DNA of 64,000 nucleotides, taken from contig JAHBTL010000040.1 of assembly GCA_019638615.1 (NCBI GenBank), forward strand, positions 1 to 64,000, given 5' to 3'. Below the pieces are notes generated by a model, which had not been told where the DNA came from, searched no databases, and was given only the letters and a program-made list of their open reading frames with translations. The translations under genes were made by a program, and so were the position numbers. This DNA is from Chitinophagaceae bacterium (lineage in GTDB: Bacteria > Bacteroidota > Bacteroidia > Chitinophagales > Chitinophagaceae). Positions 53,685-63,948 of the stretch are shown here, piece by piece (positions within the stretch are counted from its first letter, which is position 1; the number at the start of each line of letters is the position of its first letter).

Positions 53685-56063
53685 ATGACAAACATTGATA
53701 TAACCAATAAGTTAGTGATGCATCCTACAAGAACATTTTTAATGTTGGTCCTGTTACTGAGCGGCACGATGTGCTTTTCGCAGAAGAAAATTACCACCGC
53801 CGGTTTTTCTCTCAGTCTGAATAACACAGGGCAACTTAGTTTTCTAAGCCTGAATGGTCCCTCTTCAGAAAATTACCTGGTCAAAGACAGTGCAAGTCAC
53901 CTGTTGCAATTATACAGCCGCGATCAGTTGTATGCTCCTGTATCCGCAACATTCAATAAAACAGGGGTCATCTTTCAATACGAAGGCAACAGAAGCGCCA
54001 CGGTGAGTATAATACCGGCGAAAAATTACATCCGTTTTACGCTTACCCGTATCAGTGGCGAGGCCGAAGCGGTGGTATGGGGACCCTATCATCTCACTGT
54101 TAAGGACAGCATTGGTGTAAATACCGGTGTTATCAGGAATGGCCAGGTAGCCATAGGGATGCAGGCATTGAATACAAAAACCACAGGCGGGGCCTTACGG
54201 AATGCCGAAGGCACGCTGGAGGGAAGAGGAACTGCCGCGGCTGTAAATGGTGATGGCGCTGTGCTGCAGGCATTTTCCATTGATCGTACAAAAGACAGGA
54301 AGATTGCCGTATGGTCGCGCTGGAAAGATATTCCCGTAAAAGGCATACCTGAGGGAACACTTACAGGTTCTTCCATAGCGCTGTTTGCTTCCGGTTCTTC
54401 GGGGGTTTTACCTGTAATAGCTGAAATAGAGCTGGGCGAAAAATTGCCGCATCCCCTGTACAATAAGCAATGGATAAAGCAAAGCCCGTATCCGGGCCTG
54501 CCATATATGATCACTTCTTTTTCTGAAGATAATATAGATACGGCCTTGTATTATGCGAAACGTATGGGGCTCGCAGGTGTTTATCACGAAGACCCATTTG
54601 TTAAATGGGGGCATTTTGAATTAAATCCTACCCTGTTTCCCAATGGTATAAAAGGTTTTGCGAGCTGTGTAAAAAAAGCGCATGCCATGGGCCTAAGGCT
54701 CGGCTTTCATACACTTTCTAATTTTATCACAACCAATGATGCGTATGTAACGCCTGTGCCTCATCCGCATCTTGCTACAGCCGGTTACAGCTCACTTGCC
54801 GGCAGTATAAGCGGTGATGAAACAGCGATTCCCGTACAGGATCCTGCTTACTTCAGCATGAACAGCGACCTGAACAGCGTACGTATCGGCAATGAAATCA
54901 TACGCTATCGGGAAGTAACAAAAGAGGTGCCGTATCAATTGCTGGGTTGTGTGCGTGGCGCATTCGGCACGCAAAAGCTATCGCATGCTCAATACGATAC
55001 GGTGAGCAGGCTGATGGATCATCCGTATAAAGTTTTCTTTCCGGACTGGATATTGCAAAAGGAGATCGCTTCCAATATTGCGGCATTCATCAATGCTACA
55101 GGGGCAGACCAGATGGATTTTGACGGACATGAAGGCACTTTCTCTACCGGCATGGGCAATTATTCCATGGCAACATTTGCAGAAGAAGTATACCGGCAGA
55201 GCAAACACCCGGTCGTATTCGGTTCAAGCATGCCCGATCATTATTTCTGGCATATGAATGATTACTTGAATTGGGGAGAGCCCTGGTATGGAGGCTTCAG
55301 GGAGAGCCAGACGGATTACAGGATAGACAATCAAAAGTTTTATGAGCTGAATTACCTCCCTAATATGCTGGGATGGTTTTTGGTGACTCCGCAAACAACA
55401 ACGGAGGATATTGACTGGATGCTGGCAAGGGCAGCCGGTTACAATGCCGGTTATGCTTTGGTATTGCGGATGGAGACAATTAAGAAAAACCCTGATATCG
55501 CTACGGTAACAGAAAGGATAAGAGAATGGACTGAGGCGCAGAAGAAAGGATTATTTACCGCAGACCAAAGAAACTGGCTGAAAGACCCTGCCAATGAAGT
55601 TCAACTGGTAAGGCAGCCGGAGGGCCTCACACTGGTACGCTATAAGAAATATTCGTTCATCCATCACCGGAAGATACTGCAGCCGGGGGAGCCTACCTCC
55701 TCCGAATGGAATTTTACCATACCCTCTTCGGATGATCGTGCAAAGATTGTATTATCGGCTAAAGGCAAAACCGGGCAGGCAGATAATATCAGCATAGAGC
55801 TGGACAGGTCGGTACGTGTGAGGATCCCCGTTAGCCTGGAAGCGGGGCAAAGCGTAGTGCTCGATAACACAGACAGTGTAAAAGTTTTCAGCAGCAACGG
55901 AAAAATGCTGCTGAAAGTGCCTGTGCAAACAAGCCTTCCTGAATTGAAAGAAGGAGCGCATCATTTACTGGCTGATGCAGCTTTTTCAGACGACGCTGAT
56001 ATCAGCCTGCAGGCGGTAATAAGGATCGTGGATACAAGGGAAAATCTCAAGAAAGATCAATAA
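53685..56063 (+). CDS. Secreted TIM-barrel glycosidase-like protein
   Basis: Secreted protein of 792 residues, signal peptide ending near TMCFSQ (an internal Met at codon 12 gives a shorter one). An N-terminal beta-sandwich (about 35-260) is followed by a barrel-like region (about 265-620) with MGLAGVYHEDPFVKWGHFEL, AHAMGLRLGFHTLSNF, GADQMDFDGHEGTFS and YLNWGEPWYGG; these acidic ends of strands are candidate catalytic positions. A beta-sandwich ends the protein. The layout recalls alpha-galactosidase-type enzymes (GH27/36), but I could not place the family. It starts 1 nt after the previous stop and is cotranscribed in PUL B. Confidence 0.6.
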   Translation: MTNIDITNKLVMHPTRTFLMLVLLLSGTMCFSQKKITTAGFSLSLNNTGQLSFLSLNGPSSENYLVKDSASHLLQLYSRDQLYAPVSATFNKTGVIFQYEGNRSATVSIIPAKNYIRFTLTRISGEAEAVVWGPYHLTVKDSIGVNTGVIRNGQVAIGMQALNTKTTGGALRNAEGTLEGRGTAAAVNGDGAVLQAFSIDRTKDRKIAVWSRWKDIPVKGIPEGTLTGSSIALFASGSSGVLPVIAEIELGEKLPHPLYNKQWIKQSPYPGLPYMITSFSEDNIDTALYYAKRMGLAGVYHEDPFVKWGHFELNPTLFPNGIKGFASCVKKAHAMGLRLGFHTLSNFITTNDAYVTPVPHPHLATAGYSSLAGSISGDETAIPVQDPAYFSMNSDLNSVRIGNEIIRYREVTKEVPYQLLGCVRGAFGTQKLSHAQYDTVSRLMDHPYKVFFPDWILQKEIASNIAAFINATGADQMDFDGHEGTFSTGMGNYSMATFAEEVYRQSKHPVVFGSSMPDHYFWHMNDYLNWGEPWYGGFRESQTDYRIDNQKFYELNYLPNMLGWFLVTPQTTTEDIDWMLARAAGYNAGYALVLRMETIKKNPDIATVTERIREWTEAQKKGLFTADQRNWLKDPANEVQLVRQPEGLTLVRYKKYSFIHHRKILQPGEPTSSEWNFTIPSSDDRAKIVLSAKGKTGQADNISIELDRSVRVRIPVSLEAGQSVVLDNTDSVKVFSSNGKMLLKVPVQTSLPELKEGAHHLLADAAFSDDADISLQAVIRIVDTRENLKKDQ

Positions 56064-56083
56064 ATGATCATTGCTATAAAACG

Positions 56084-58615
56084 ATGCAGTTTATGACACA
56101 GATATATCAATACAAAAGATCATCCTCGGGGTTTACAGCATCCTGTATTATACTATTGGTTGCTTTTATGGCTGCCGGTACGGTTCAATCTCAATCCCTT
56201 CATACAAATAATCCCGTTTATCGTGCTGTATTTGATAAAGATGGCATCTCTACTTTGCCATTTGCATTTAATCCATCCCAGGTGCCTGAGCGTACACGCT
56301 GGCAGGGACAGTGGATATGGCTGAATAAAAATGCATTCGCAGATTACCAGCGCACCAACACCACATGGATCAACCCCACAGGTATCACCCCCAAAAATTA
56401 CCAGGCGCTTTTCCGTAAAACATTTGATGTAAAAACGAATACCGGCAAGGGACTGCTTTATATTACCGCCGACGTACATTTTGCTGTATACATCAATGGG
56501 AAAATGGCGGCAAGAGGGCCCGTAAATATCGGCAGCGATTATGGCGATACCGTATCCCCGTCCTACTGGTATTACCAGGTGTTTGATGTAAAGCCTTTTT
56601 TGAAAAAAGGATTGAACAGCATAGCTGTGCGGGTATTCTCTACTTCATTCGAGATCTCCGCAACTACCTCCTCTTATGGCAGGATACTTTGTGATCTTGT
56701 GATAGATGATCAGCCGGTATCTGTATCCTCGGACAATAGCTGGCGCTGCAATGTGGAAATATTGTACAGCAAACGATCACTGCTCACCTATGATGCAAAT
56801 AAAGAAACAGCCGGTTGGACAATGCCTGTATTTGATGACAGCCGGTGGACGAATGCCGATGTGGTAGCCGTTGTAACTCCTGAGCTGCTTTTTCCCAGCA
56901 AGATTCCCGTACCCGTTGATATCCCTGTTGATCCTGTAAACTATAACAGGATAACAGGCGGCAGGGCAGCTTCCATACAGCAGGCAGATTTTTTTACGGT
57001 TCCTGCAGGATACCATGAATACCTGCTTGATTTCGGTAAAAACATTTCGGCACGTATAGCATTCGATCTCGAGGCCGGAAACAGCGACAGCATTAAAATC
57101 TATCCGCATGAAAAGCTTGAGCATGGGTCAAATCATGAATGGATGTACATCTGCCGGCAGGGACAAAACAGTTACGAAACACCCCATCTTGCCGCATTCC
57201 GCTATCTTAAGATTAGCGTGCATGCGCAGAAGCCCATTTCGATCAGGCGTTTCCATGCAAACTTTTCAAGCTACCCTGTGCAGTATGCAGGAAGCTTTGA
57301 ATGTGATGTGCCGTTTTATAACAGGTTGTGGAATATAATACGATGGTCAACACAGTTGTGCATGAACGACATGATGTATGATTCTCCTAATCACCAGGAA
57401 CCCATCGGCTGCACCGGGGATTATTATATTGAATCACTGACCAATTACTATGCATTTGCCGATGCATGGCTTATACGGCAGAACATTGTGCAAACAGCGC
57501 AAATGATGGCAAAGAATGATTACCGCATGTTTCATACAAGCTACTCTTTGTTGTGGGTGCAAATGTTGCGCAGCTATTTTGAGCATACCGGGGATACTAC
57601 CCTTGTACATGAATTGCTCCCTTATGTAAAGAAACTGCTTGGCCGGTTTAAAGGCTATCTTAACAATGATCATATTGTTTCCAACGCTCCCAATTATATG
57701 TTCATGGATTGGGTGCGCATTGACGAATTCAATGCACATCATCCTCCGGCCTCGATAGGCATGGGGTTCCTTTCCATGATGTATTACCAGGCGCTAAAAG
57801 ATGCCGCCGCCCTCTGTTCCGTTGCAGCAGACACCGTATATGAGAATAACCTGCATAATCTTTCTCAAAAAGTAAAGGATGGTATTAATGCATTGTTATG
57901 GGATAAAGAAAAGAAATTGTATAAAGACGGGATACCATTCATAACCAGTGTGAAGCCGGGCGACTGGTTGCCTGCCGATAAAAATATTGTTACTTATAGT
58001 CCTCATATAAATACGCTGGCGGTACTATACGACATTGCTCCTGCGGATGTGCAGGATACCCTGCTGAAATATGTAGTTACCCAAACCCGATACGAGCTAC
58101 AGCCTTATTTTATGTTTTATGTGCTGAATGCTTTTCAGCGCGCCGGAAAAATTGATGAGGGACTCGCACAAATTGACCGCTGGAAGGATGGCATAGATAC
58201 CGGCACTTTCACTTTAAAGGAAAACTGGAACGTGAGCAGCGCCGTTGGCTATGGCGGCGACTGGAGTCATGCATGGGGTGGCGCGCCGCTTCGTTTTTTG
58301 TCACATAATATTTTAGGCATTGGGCCGGCGGCTCCGGGTTTTTCAAATGTTCGTATCACACCCTATACAGGTAATAAAATAAGATGGGCAAAGGGATCTG
58401 TTGCTGCCGGTGAAAATAAGATCATAAATATACAATGGAATAAAGAAAGCGAAGGCACTATAACATATACCATCAGCATTCCGGAGCAACAGGGCGCTGA
58501 AATACGGCTTCCTCAAAAATACAGCGCCTGTGAGGCGTTGGTAAACGGCAAAAAGACGATATACAATAAAGATTTCAGGCTGGGAAGCGGAGCATATACG
58601 CTTGTGTTCAGATAA
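56084..58615 (+). CDS. GH78-type alpha-L-rhamnosidase
   Basis: Secreted enzyme of 843 residues that probably removes alpha-linked L-rhamnose from plant polymers. Two N-terminal beta-sandwich modules (about 60-400) lead to an (alpha/alpha)6 barrel. DSPNHQEPIGCTGDYY matches the GH78 signature DCPxxDERLGWxGD, giving candidate catalytic Asp and Glu. The segment GDWSHAWGGAPLRFLSHNIL and the tail GFSNVRITPYTGNKIRWAKG are the usual GH78 C-terminal barrel and sandwich blocks. The signal peptide is internal (about 16-40). It starts 20 nt after the TIM-barrel gene. No transporter lies between it and SusCD downstream. Confidence 0.85.
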   Translation: MQFMTQIYQYKRSSSGFTASCIILLVAFMAAGTVQSQSLHTNNPVYRAVFDKDGISTLPFAFNPSQVPERTRWQGQWIWLNKNAFADYQRTNTTWINPTGITPKNYQALFRKTFDVKTNTGKGLLYITADVHFAVYINGKMAARGPVNIGSDYGDTVSPSYWYYQVFDVKPFLKKGLNSIAVRVFSTSFEISATTSSYGRILCDLVIDDQPVSVSSDNSWRCNVEILYSKRSLLTYDANKETAGWTMPVFDDSRWTNADVVAVVTPELLFPSKIPVPVDIPVDPVNYNRITGGRAASIQQADFFTVPAGYHEYLLDFGKNISARIAFDLEAGNSDSIKIYPHEKLEHGSNHEWMYICRQGQNSYETPHLAAFRYLKISVHAQKPISIRRFHANFSSYPVQYAGSFECDVPFYNRLWNIIRWSTQLCMNDMMYDSPNHQEPIGCTGDYYIESLTNYYAFADAWLIRQNIVQTAQMMAKNDYRMFHTSYSLLWVQMLRSYFEHTGDTTLVHELLPYVKKLLGRFKGYLNNDHIVSNAPNYMFMDWVRIDEFNAHHPPASIGMGFLSMMYYQALKDAAALCSVAADTVYENNLHNLSQKVKDGINALLWDKEKKLYKDGIPFITSVKPGDWLPADKNIVTYSPHINTLAVLYDIAPADVQDTLLKYVVTQTRYELQPYFMFYVLNAFQRAGKIDEGLAQIDRWKDGIDTGTFTLKENWNVSSAVGYGGDWSHAWGGAPLRFLSHNILGIGPAAPGFSNVRITPYTGNKIRWAKGSVAAGENKIINIQWNKESEGTITYTISIPEQQGAEIRLPQKYSACEALVNGKKTIYNKDFRLGSGAYTLVFR

Positions 58616-58818
58616 TACCTGTGGATAAGCTATCAACAACCTGACCCTTGATGCACCCAAATTATACCTGCAAAATGTAAACTTAACACAATCAATATCT
58701 CAACAATGATCAGGGATGCATAAATAAAAACATATACCGCAACAGGTGAACACATCTGTGGCTGCGGATCAACCCATCTCACATTGAAAAATTTGTTTTT
58801 GAACTAAAACGAACTGAC

Positions 58819-61800
58819 ATGAAAATGAAACGATTTTTATTACTGACATGTACGGCAATCCTGCTTATACTGCATGTTGCCGCCCAACAAAAGAGAAACG
58901 TATCCGGCAATGTAACGGATGAAAGCGGTAATCCGTTACAGGGCGTATCTGTAGCAGCAAAAGGAGGCGCCCCGCTCACTGCTACCGATGCAGAGGGCAA
59001 ATTCTCAGTATCACTTACCGCGGCTCAAACGGTGCTTGTATTCAGCTACGTAGGTTATATTACCGAAGAAGTTACGATAGGCGCACAAACCGCTGTTGCA
59101 GTAGCGCTTAAACCGAATATAGCCGAAAGCCAGGAAGTGGTGGTAACGGCCCTGGGTTTTGCCAAGCAAAAAAGGCAATTGGGTTTCGCCGTTACGGAAG
59201 TGAAAGGTGCGGATCTTGCACGTACCAATGAGCTTAATCCTGTAAATGCCCTGCAGGGAAAAGTAGCCGGCGTAAATATAGACCAGACATCGGGTGGCGT
59301 TGCCGGCAGCGCAAAAATTCTCATCCGTGGTAATTCCACCCTCAGCGTAAATAATCAGCCCATATTTGTTGTAGATGGTGTTATAATGGATAATGACGCT
59401 GTTGATGGTAACAACCGTGATTTTGGTAACGATCTTAAAAACCTCAACATGGAAGACTTTGAAACTGTTTCCATATTGAGGGGATCTGCCGCTGCTGCAC
59501 TATACGGTTCAAGAGCCATCAACGGGGTAGTGCTGATCACCACAAAAAAAGGTAAAGCAAGAAAAGGTATCGGGGTGAATGTATCACAGGCATTCAATTT
59601 TCAGCAACCTTACCGGGGGCTGGATTTGCAGAATGAGTTTGGCGGCGGTACGGTAGGAGCCTTTTTTACCGATACCCGCGACCCGGGCTATAAAGCCGAC
59701 GAGCAATGGACAACCAAAGTGTTTCCCACCAATTCTGACGGACAACCATACATAGATCCGCAGATCAACCGAGAGCTCGAAAACTGGGGGCCTCGTATGC
59801 TGGGACAGCAGGTGATCAATTACGATGGAACAATGACCACTTATTCGCCACAGCCGGATAACTATATGCAGTCCTTTCAAACAGGTAAAGGTTATACAAC
59901 CAGCATATCTGCGGATGGAGGTACAGATAAATTCACATTCCGCATGGGATATACACGCAATGAGGCTTCGGGTATTAATTTTGGTAACAACTTCCTGAAA
60001 AACTCTTTTACGCTTAGAGCCACATATAACCTTACCAGCTTTATTACCATAGATGCGAGCTCGGATTTTGCATCTTCCAGAACTGTTAATCCGCCCAATC
60101 CCGGCTTAAATACATTCATCTGGACCTTTCCCCGTAACTACAACACCAGATACTGGATGCAGCGCGATAAATACACCAGCGCCTTGGGCGGTTTGCCCAA
60201 GCCTTACGACCCGGCAGAGACCAACAGGGTGCCGGGTGCACAATACTGGTTCGATCTGTATGAAAAAGACTACATACAGAACGAACAGTTATTCCGCTCA
60301 AGGCTGTCTGTTACCACAAGGGTAAATAAATGGCTGAGCCTTATTACCGAAGGCAGCCTGGGTAATCTTTATATAAAGAATGAAGCCAAGGAACTGGGTA
60401 CCGGTTATAATTTCTCAGGTACCAACAATGCCGACGGAGGAAAATATGGTTTGGGGCATTCTGCAAAACCCACTTATTTCATAAAGGCTATTGCGCAGGT
60501 AAATACGTCTATTGCCAAAGACCTTACGCTTAGCGGATATGTAGGAGGAGAGCAGCAGCGGTATGCACAATCCTATAATTATTCTGAGACCTCGGGCGGG
60601 TTGATCTTCCCTAACAATTATTACATAGGTAACTCAAGACTGCCGCAATCAACCAGCGGAGGTTACAGAACGCGTAAAGTGTATAATTCCGTTTATGCAA
60701 GCGCAGACCTTGCGTATAAAAACCAGTTGTTCCTGCAAGCCACCTGGCGTGGCGACTGGTCTTCTGCATTAACCTATTCAGACGGATCAGGCAATAACTT
60801 TTTCAACTATCCCGCGGCCAGTCTTGCCTGGGTATTTACAGAAACATTCAGGCTTCCCCAGTTTATAAGTTACGGTAAGCTGCGCACCAATATAGCAGCG
60901 CTGGGTGGAGATATACAAACGTTTATCCTGAACCAGGGTTATAAATTGTCCGGGTATTCCCTGGGTGGCGGATCGAATTACCCAATGCTTACTGCGTCAA
61001 CAGATGAAGACGGCCGCACTTTTATTGTTGACCGCAACATTAAGCCACTACGGAAAATAACAAAGGAAGTGGGTCTTGAAATGAGCTTTTTCCAAAACCG
61101 TGTAGGATTTGACTTTACACTTTACAGGGATAACAATTACAATCAGCCCATTAAAATACCTGCGGCTCCGGAAACAGGTGTGAACAGCATACTGGTAAAT
61201 GCCGGTAACATACAGAATACAGGGATAGAGGTCGCCCTGAACCTTACACCCTTTTCAGGCAAAAATTTCAGCTGGAACTCAACTATAACGTATTCGCGTA
61301 ACCGAAATAAGATCATAGAGTTGTATGGCAATACGGAATATTATGCGCTGGAAGCGGAAAGCGGCGGAGGCAACGACCAGATACCTTTTGCAAAGGTAGG
61401 AGGTACTTATGGTGTGATCCGTACCAAGATACACTCCCTGGCATACCAGGCGTACGACAATACCGGCAAGCCTGTTGATCATCCCAATAACGGGCTTCCC
61501 GTGTTATCGTGGCGCGGCGATGCCCGTACGGCATTTCCTGCAAGAAACAATGAATGGCAGGATGTGGGAGATATTAACCCCGATTTCAGGGGTGGCTGGA
61601 ATAATACCTTGCGTTATAAAAGCTTTTCACTCGACTTTTTGCTGGATGCTAAAATTGGAGGGGATATGGTAATGAGCACACTTCGCTATGGTACGCACAC
61701 CGGCATTTTCCCAAGCTCGCTGAAAGGCCGTGACGCGGAACACGGAGGCATTGTGTGGACCAGCGCATATGACAATATTACCTACGATGACGGCATCATT

Positions 61801-62232
61801 CCGGCAGGTGTTTTTCCCGACGGACAAACCATTACACAGGCGGACGGCAGTCAGGCGGATGTAGGAGGAATGACCTTTGAAGAAGCGTATAAAGCGGGCT
61901 ATGTTGAACCAACGCATCTTCCGCAGTATATGTATCGTTATGGCTCATGGTCAACTGCCGTAGGCGATTATTGGGTAGTGAAAAATTCATGGATATCCCT
62001 CCGGCAGTTAGGGCTTAGCTATACGCTTCCGAGAGAGCTGGTTGCACGCCTGCGCCTGAACAATGCATCGTTGAGCATTGTTGCAAGGGATGTGTTGTAT
62101 TTGTATAACACATTACCCAATAATATCAACCCCGCATCCAACCCTTCTTCCAGAACATCCGTGAACAGGGAGAACGGTTTTATTCCACCAATGACCCGTT
62201 CCATAGGCATTACCCTGCGTGCCGGCTTTTAG
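58819..62232 (+). CDS. SusC/RagA TonB-dependent transporter (PUL B)
   Basis: Outer-membrane importer of 1137 residues without an STN domain, so it should not signal through a FecR protein. Signal peptide (about 1-23), carboxypeptidase-like domain (about 28-95: VSGNVTDESGNPLQGVSVAA), RagA plug motif VVTALGFAKQKRQLGFAVTE, TonB-dependent plug with AAALYGSRAINGVVLITTKK, then the barrel ending MTRSIGITLRAGF. It begins 203 nt after the rhamnosidase stop, enough for its own promoter, though none is clear. SusD follows 12 nt later. Confidence 0.95.
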   Translation: MKMKRFLLLTCTAILLILHVAAQQKRNVSGNVTDESGNPLQGVSVAAKGGAPLTATDAEGKFSVSLTAAQTVLVFSYVGYITEEVTIGAQTAVAVALKPNIAESQEVVVTALGFAKQKRQLGFAVTEVKGADLARTNELNPVNALQGKVAGVNIDQTSGGVAGSAKILIRGNSTLSVNNQPIFVVDGVIMDNDAVDGNNRDFGNDLKNLNMEDFETVSILRGSAAAALYGSRAINGVVLITTKKGKARKGIGVNVSQAFNFQQPYRGLDLQNEFGGGTVGAFFTDTRDPGYKADEQWTTKVFPTNSDGQPYIDPQINRELENWGPRMLGQQVINYDGTMTTYSPQPDNYMQSFQTGKGYTTSISADGGTDKFTFRMGYTRNEASGINFGNNFLKNSFTLRATYNLTSFITIDASSDFASSRTVNPPNPGLNTFIWTFPRNYNTRYWMQRDKYTSALGGLPKPYDPAETNRVPGAQYWFDLYEKDYIQNEQLFRSRLSVTTRVNKWLSLITEGSLGNLYIKNEAKELGTGYNFSGTNNADGGKYGLGHSAKPTYFIKAIAQVNTSIAKDLTLSGYVGGEQQRYAQSYNYSETSGGLIFPNNYYIGNSRLPQSTSGGYRTRKVYNSVYASADLAYKNQLFLQATWRGDWSSALTYSDGSGNNFFNYPAASLAWVFTETFRLPQFISYGKLRTNIAALGGDIQTFILNQGYKLSGYSLGGGSNYPMLTASTDEDGRTFIVDRNIKPLRKITKEVGLEMSFFQNRVGFDFTLYRDNNYNQPIKIPAAPETGVNSILVNAGNIQNTGIEVALNLTPFSGKNFSWNSTITYSRNRNKIIELYGNTEYYALEAESGGGNDQIPFAKVGGTYGVIRTKIHSLAYQAYDNTGKPVDHPNNGLPVLSWRGDARTAFPARNNEWQDVGDINPDFRGGWNNTLRYKSFSLDFLLDAKIGGDMVMSTLRYGTHTGIFPSSLKGRDAEHGGIVWTSAYDNITYDDGIIPAGVFPDGQTITQADGSQADVGGMTFEEAYKAGYVEPTHLPQYMYRYGSWSTAVGDYWVVKNSWISLRQLGLSYTLPRELVARLRLNNASLSIVARDVLYLYNTLPNNINPASNPSSRTSVNRENGFIPPMTRSIGITLRAGF

Positions 62233-62244
62233 TATTAACCAAAA

Positions 62245-63948
62245 ATGAATGAAATGAAAAAAATATTCAGCAATATAAAAAAATGCGCCGTCGTATTTTC
62301 AGCTCTAACGCTGGGTACAGTTTCCTGTACAAAAGATTTCGGCGACATCAATACAGATCCAAGTGCTGTAACAACACCCGATATAAACGGGCTTTTTGTG
62401 TATTCCATGGAGAACCTCGAAGGTTACCAGGGCACAGAATGGGTTTGGGAAGGTTTGGAGCAATTGTTGAGATACTCCCAGCATCTTACTACCGACCCCT
62501 ATGAATTGTCTACCAATATCAACAGCCGGTACTCCGCGTTTTATAACAGCATTCTGCCCAACCTGGCAGATATCAGGCGGCAGATATCATTGCGTTCAGA
62601 CAGCGAGAAATACCAGAACATAAAAGCGGTTACCTATATAGCGGGGATTCTTCATGCGTTGAAAGTTACCGACATCAACGGTTCAATTCCTTATATCCAG
62701 GCGGCATCCGGCAGATCAGAAGGGATTATGACCCCTGCTTACGATGATCAGAAAACCCTGTTTGATACCTGGCTTTCTGAATTGACAGCCGCCATCGGTT
62801 TACTGCACACGAGCAGTAACCAGCTCACATTTGGAAGCGCAGACTTTTATTATTCCAGCGACTGGACAAAATGGATAAAGCTTGCCAATACCCTGAAGCT
62901 GCGGATAGCGGTGAGATATGAATTGCAGGATCCCGGAGTTACCAAAAGGGTTTTTAAAGAAGTAATGGAAGATGCTGTAGGGCCCATTGACAGCGACGAT
63001 GCCCAGTTCTCCTATACAAGAGCCGATTATGGCGGACCGGCGGAAGGTGGCATTGATTACCGCAGCCCGCGTTTTGCCACTTTTTCCATCATGAACTTCC
63101 TGAAAAAAACCAATGATCCCCGGTTGGTCATTTATTTCAACCCCAACGATCTTGTTGGTTCTTTCAAAGATACCCTGACCAAATACGGCAAAACGCTTCC
63201 ATCGTTCATTAACATCAATGACCCGTTGATACAATACCAGGGAGGCCCGGCGGACTGGACAACAGCCCCCGCCGCTGCTGTATATTTTAAATCAACATTT
63301 GATGTAAGCAGCAATAACAAATACCGCCTGATCAGCAATATCAATAAAAAGTTTTTTGCTCCACGGTACGGCGGAGCTACCTCGGGTACGGCTGTGGATT
63401 GTATGGTAACGCATGCTGAAACCTGTTTTTATATTGCCGAGCTGATCGTTAAAGGACATGGAGATGGCATCAATACAAAAGGCGATGCGGAATACTGGTA
63501 CAACAGGGGCATAACATCGTCTATTAAAACGATGAATAACATTGCAGCTACCGCTTTATCTGCTACCGCTTTCAGCGGAGACGGCAACGCTGAAATCACG
63601 GCATACCTGAACAATCCGCTGATCAAGCTTGACGGCACCAACGACAAGGAAAAAATCTATATACAGGAATACCTGAATTTTTACAGGCTTTGCAATGAAG
63701 CATTCATATTCTGCCGCAGAACGGGATATCCCAGGAATAATTCCACTTATTATAAAAGGGATGAGTTTAATGAAATCATACCACGCAGGTTCTGGCTGGA
63801 GGAGCCTGCCCAGGGAACCAATAATGAAAACTGGAGCGCAGCTATGTCTGCACAAGGCTTTACACCGAATGCCAGAGACCTGCAAACATTAAACACACAA
63901 CGGGTATGGTTTGATAAATCAGCCCCTGCATTTGGAGAAGGAGAATAA
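62245..63948 (+). CDS. SusD/RagB-like glycan-binding lipoprotein (PUL B)
   Basis: Surface lipoprotein partner of the preceding SusC, 567 residues. The signal ends TVSC, followed by TKDFGDINTDPSAVTTP, a start typical of the SusD-like_2 (nutrient-binding outer-membrane lipoprotein) group rather than classic SusD. The helical core includes WTKWIKLANTLKLRIAVRYE and the end YLNFYRLCNEAFIFCRRTGY with WLEEPAQGTNNENWSAAM. MKKIF at 62254 is an equally good start. The ligand is unknown; GH78 suggests a rhamnose-containing glycan. The gene is complete and ends about 50 nt before the window edge. Confidence 0.93.
   Translation: MNEMKKIFSNIKKCAVVFSALTLGTVSCTKDFGDINTDPSAVTTPDINGLFVYSMENLEGYQGTEWVWEGLEQLLRYSQHLTTDPYELSTNINSRYSAFYNSILPNLADIRRQISLRSDSEKYQNIKAVTYIAGILHALKVTDINGSIPYIQAASGRSEGIMTPAYDDQKTLFDTWLSELTAAIGLLHTSSNQLTFGSADFYYSSDWTKWIKLANTLKLRIAVRYELQDPGVTKRVFKEVMEDAVGPIDSDDAQFSYTRADYGGPAEGGIDYRSPRFATFSIMNFLKKTNDPRLVIYFNPNDLVGSFKDTLTKYGKTLPSFININDPLIQYQGGPADWTTAPAAAVYFKSTFDVSSNNKYRLISNINKKFFAPRYGGATSGTAVDCMVTHAETCFYIAELIVKGHGDGINTKGDAEYWYNRGITSSIKTMNNIAATALSATAFSGDGNAEITAYLNNPLIKLDGTNDKEKIYIQEYLNFYRLCNEAFIFCRRTGYPRNNSTYYKRDEFNEIIPRRFWLEEPAQGTNNENWSAAMSAQGFTPNARDLQTLNTQRVWFDKSAPAFGEGE

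Noticed and set aside
58616-58818. Gap before SusC of PUL B considered for a riboswitch or clear promoter
   Set aside because: No convincing TTTG/TAnnTTTG pair and no known aptamer pattern by eye.
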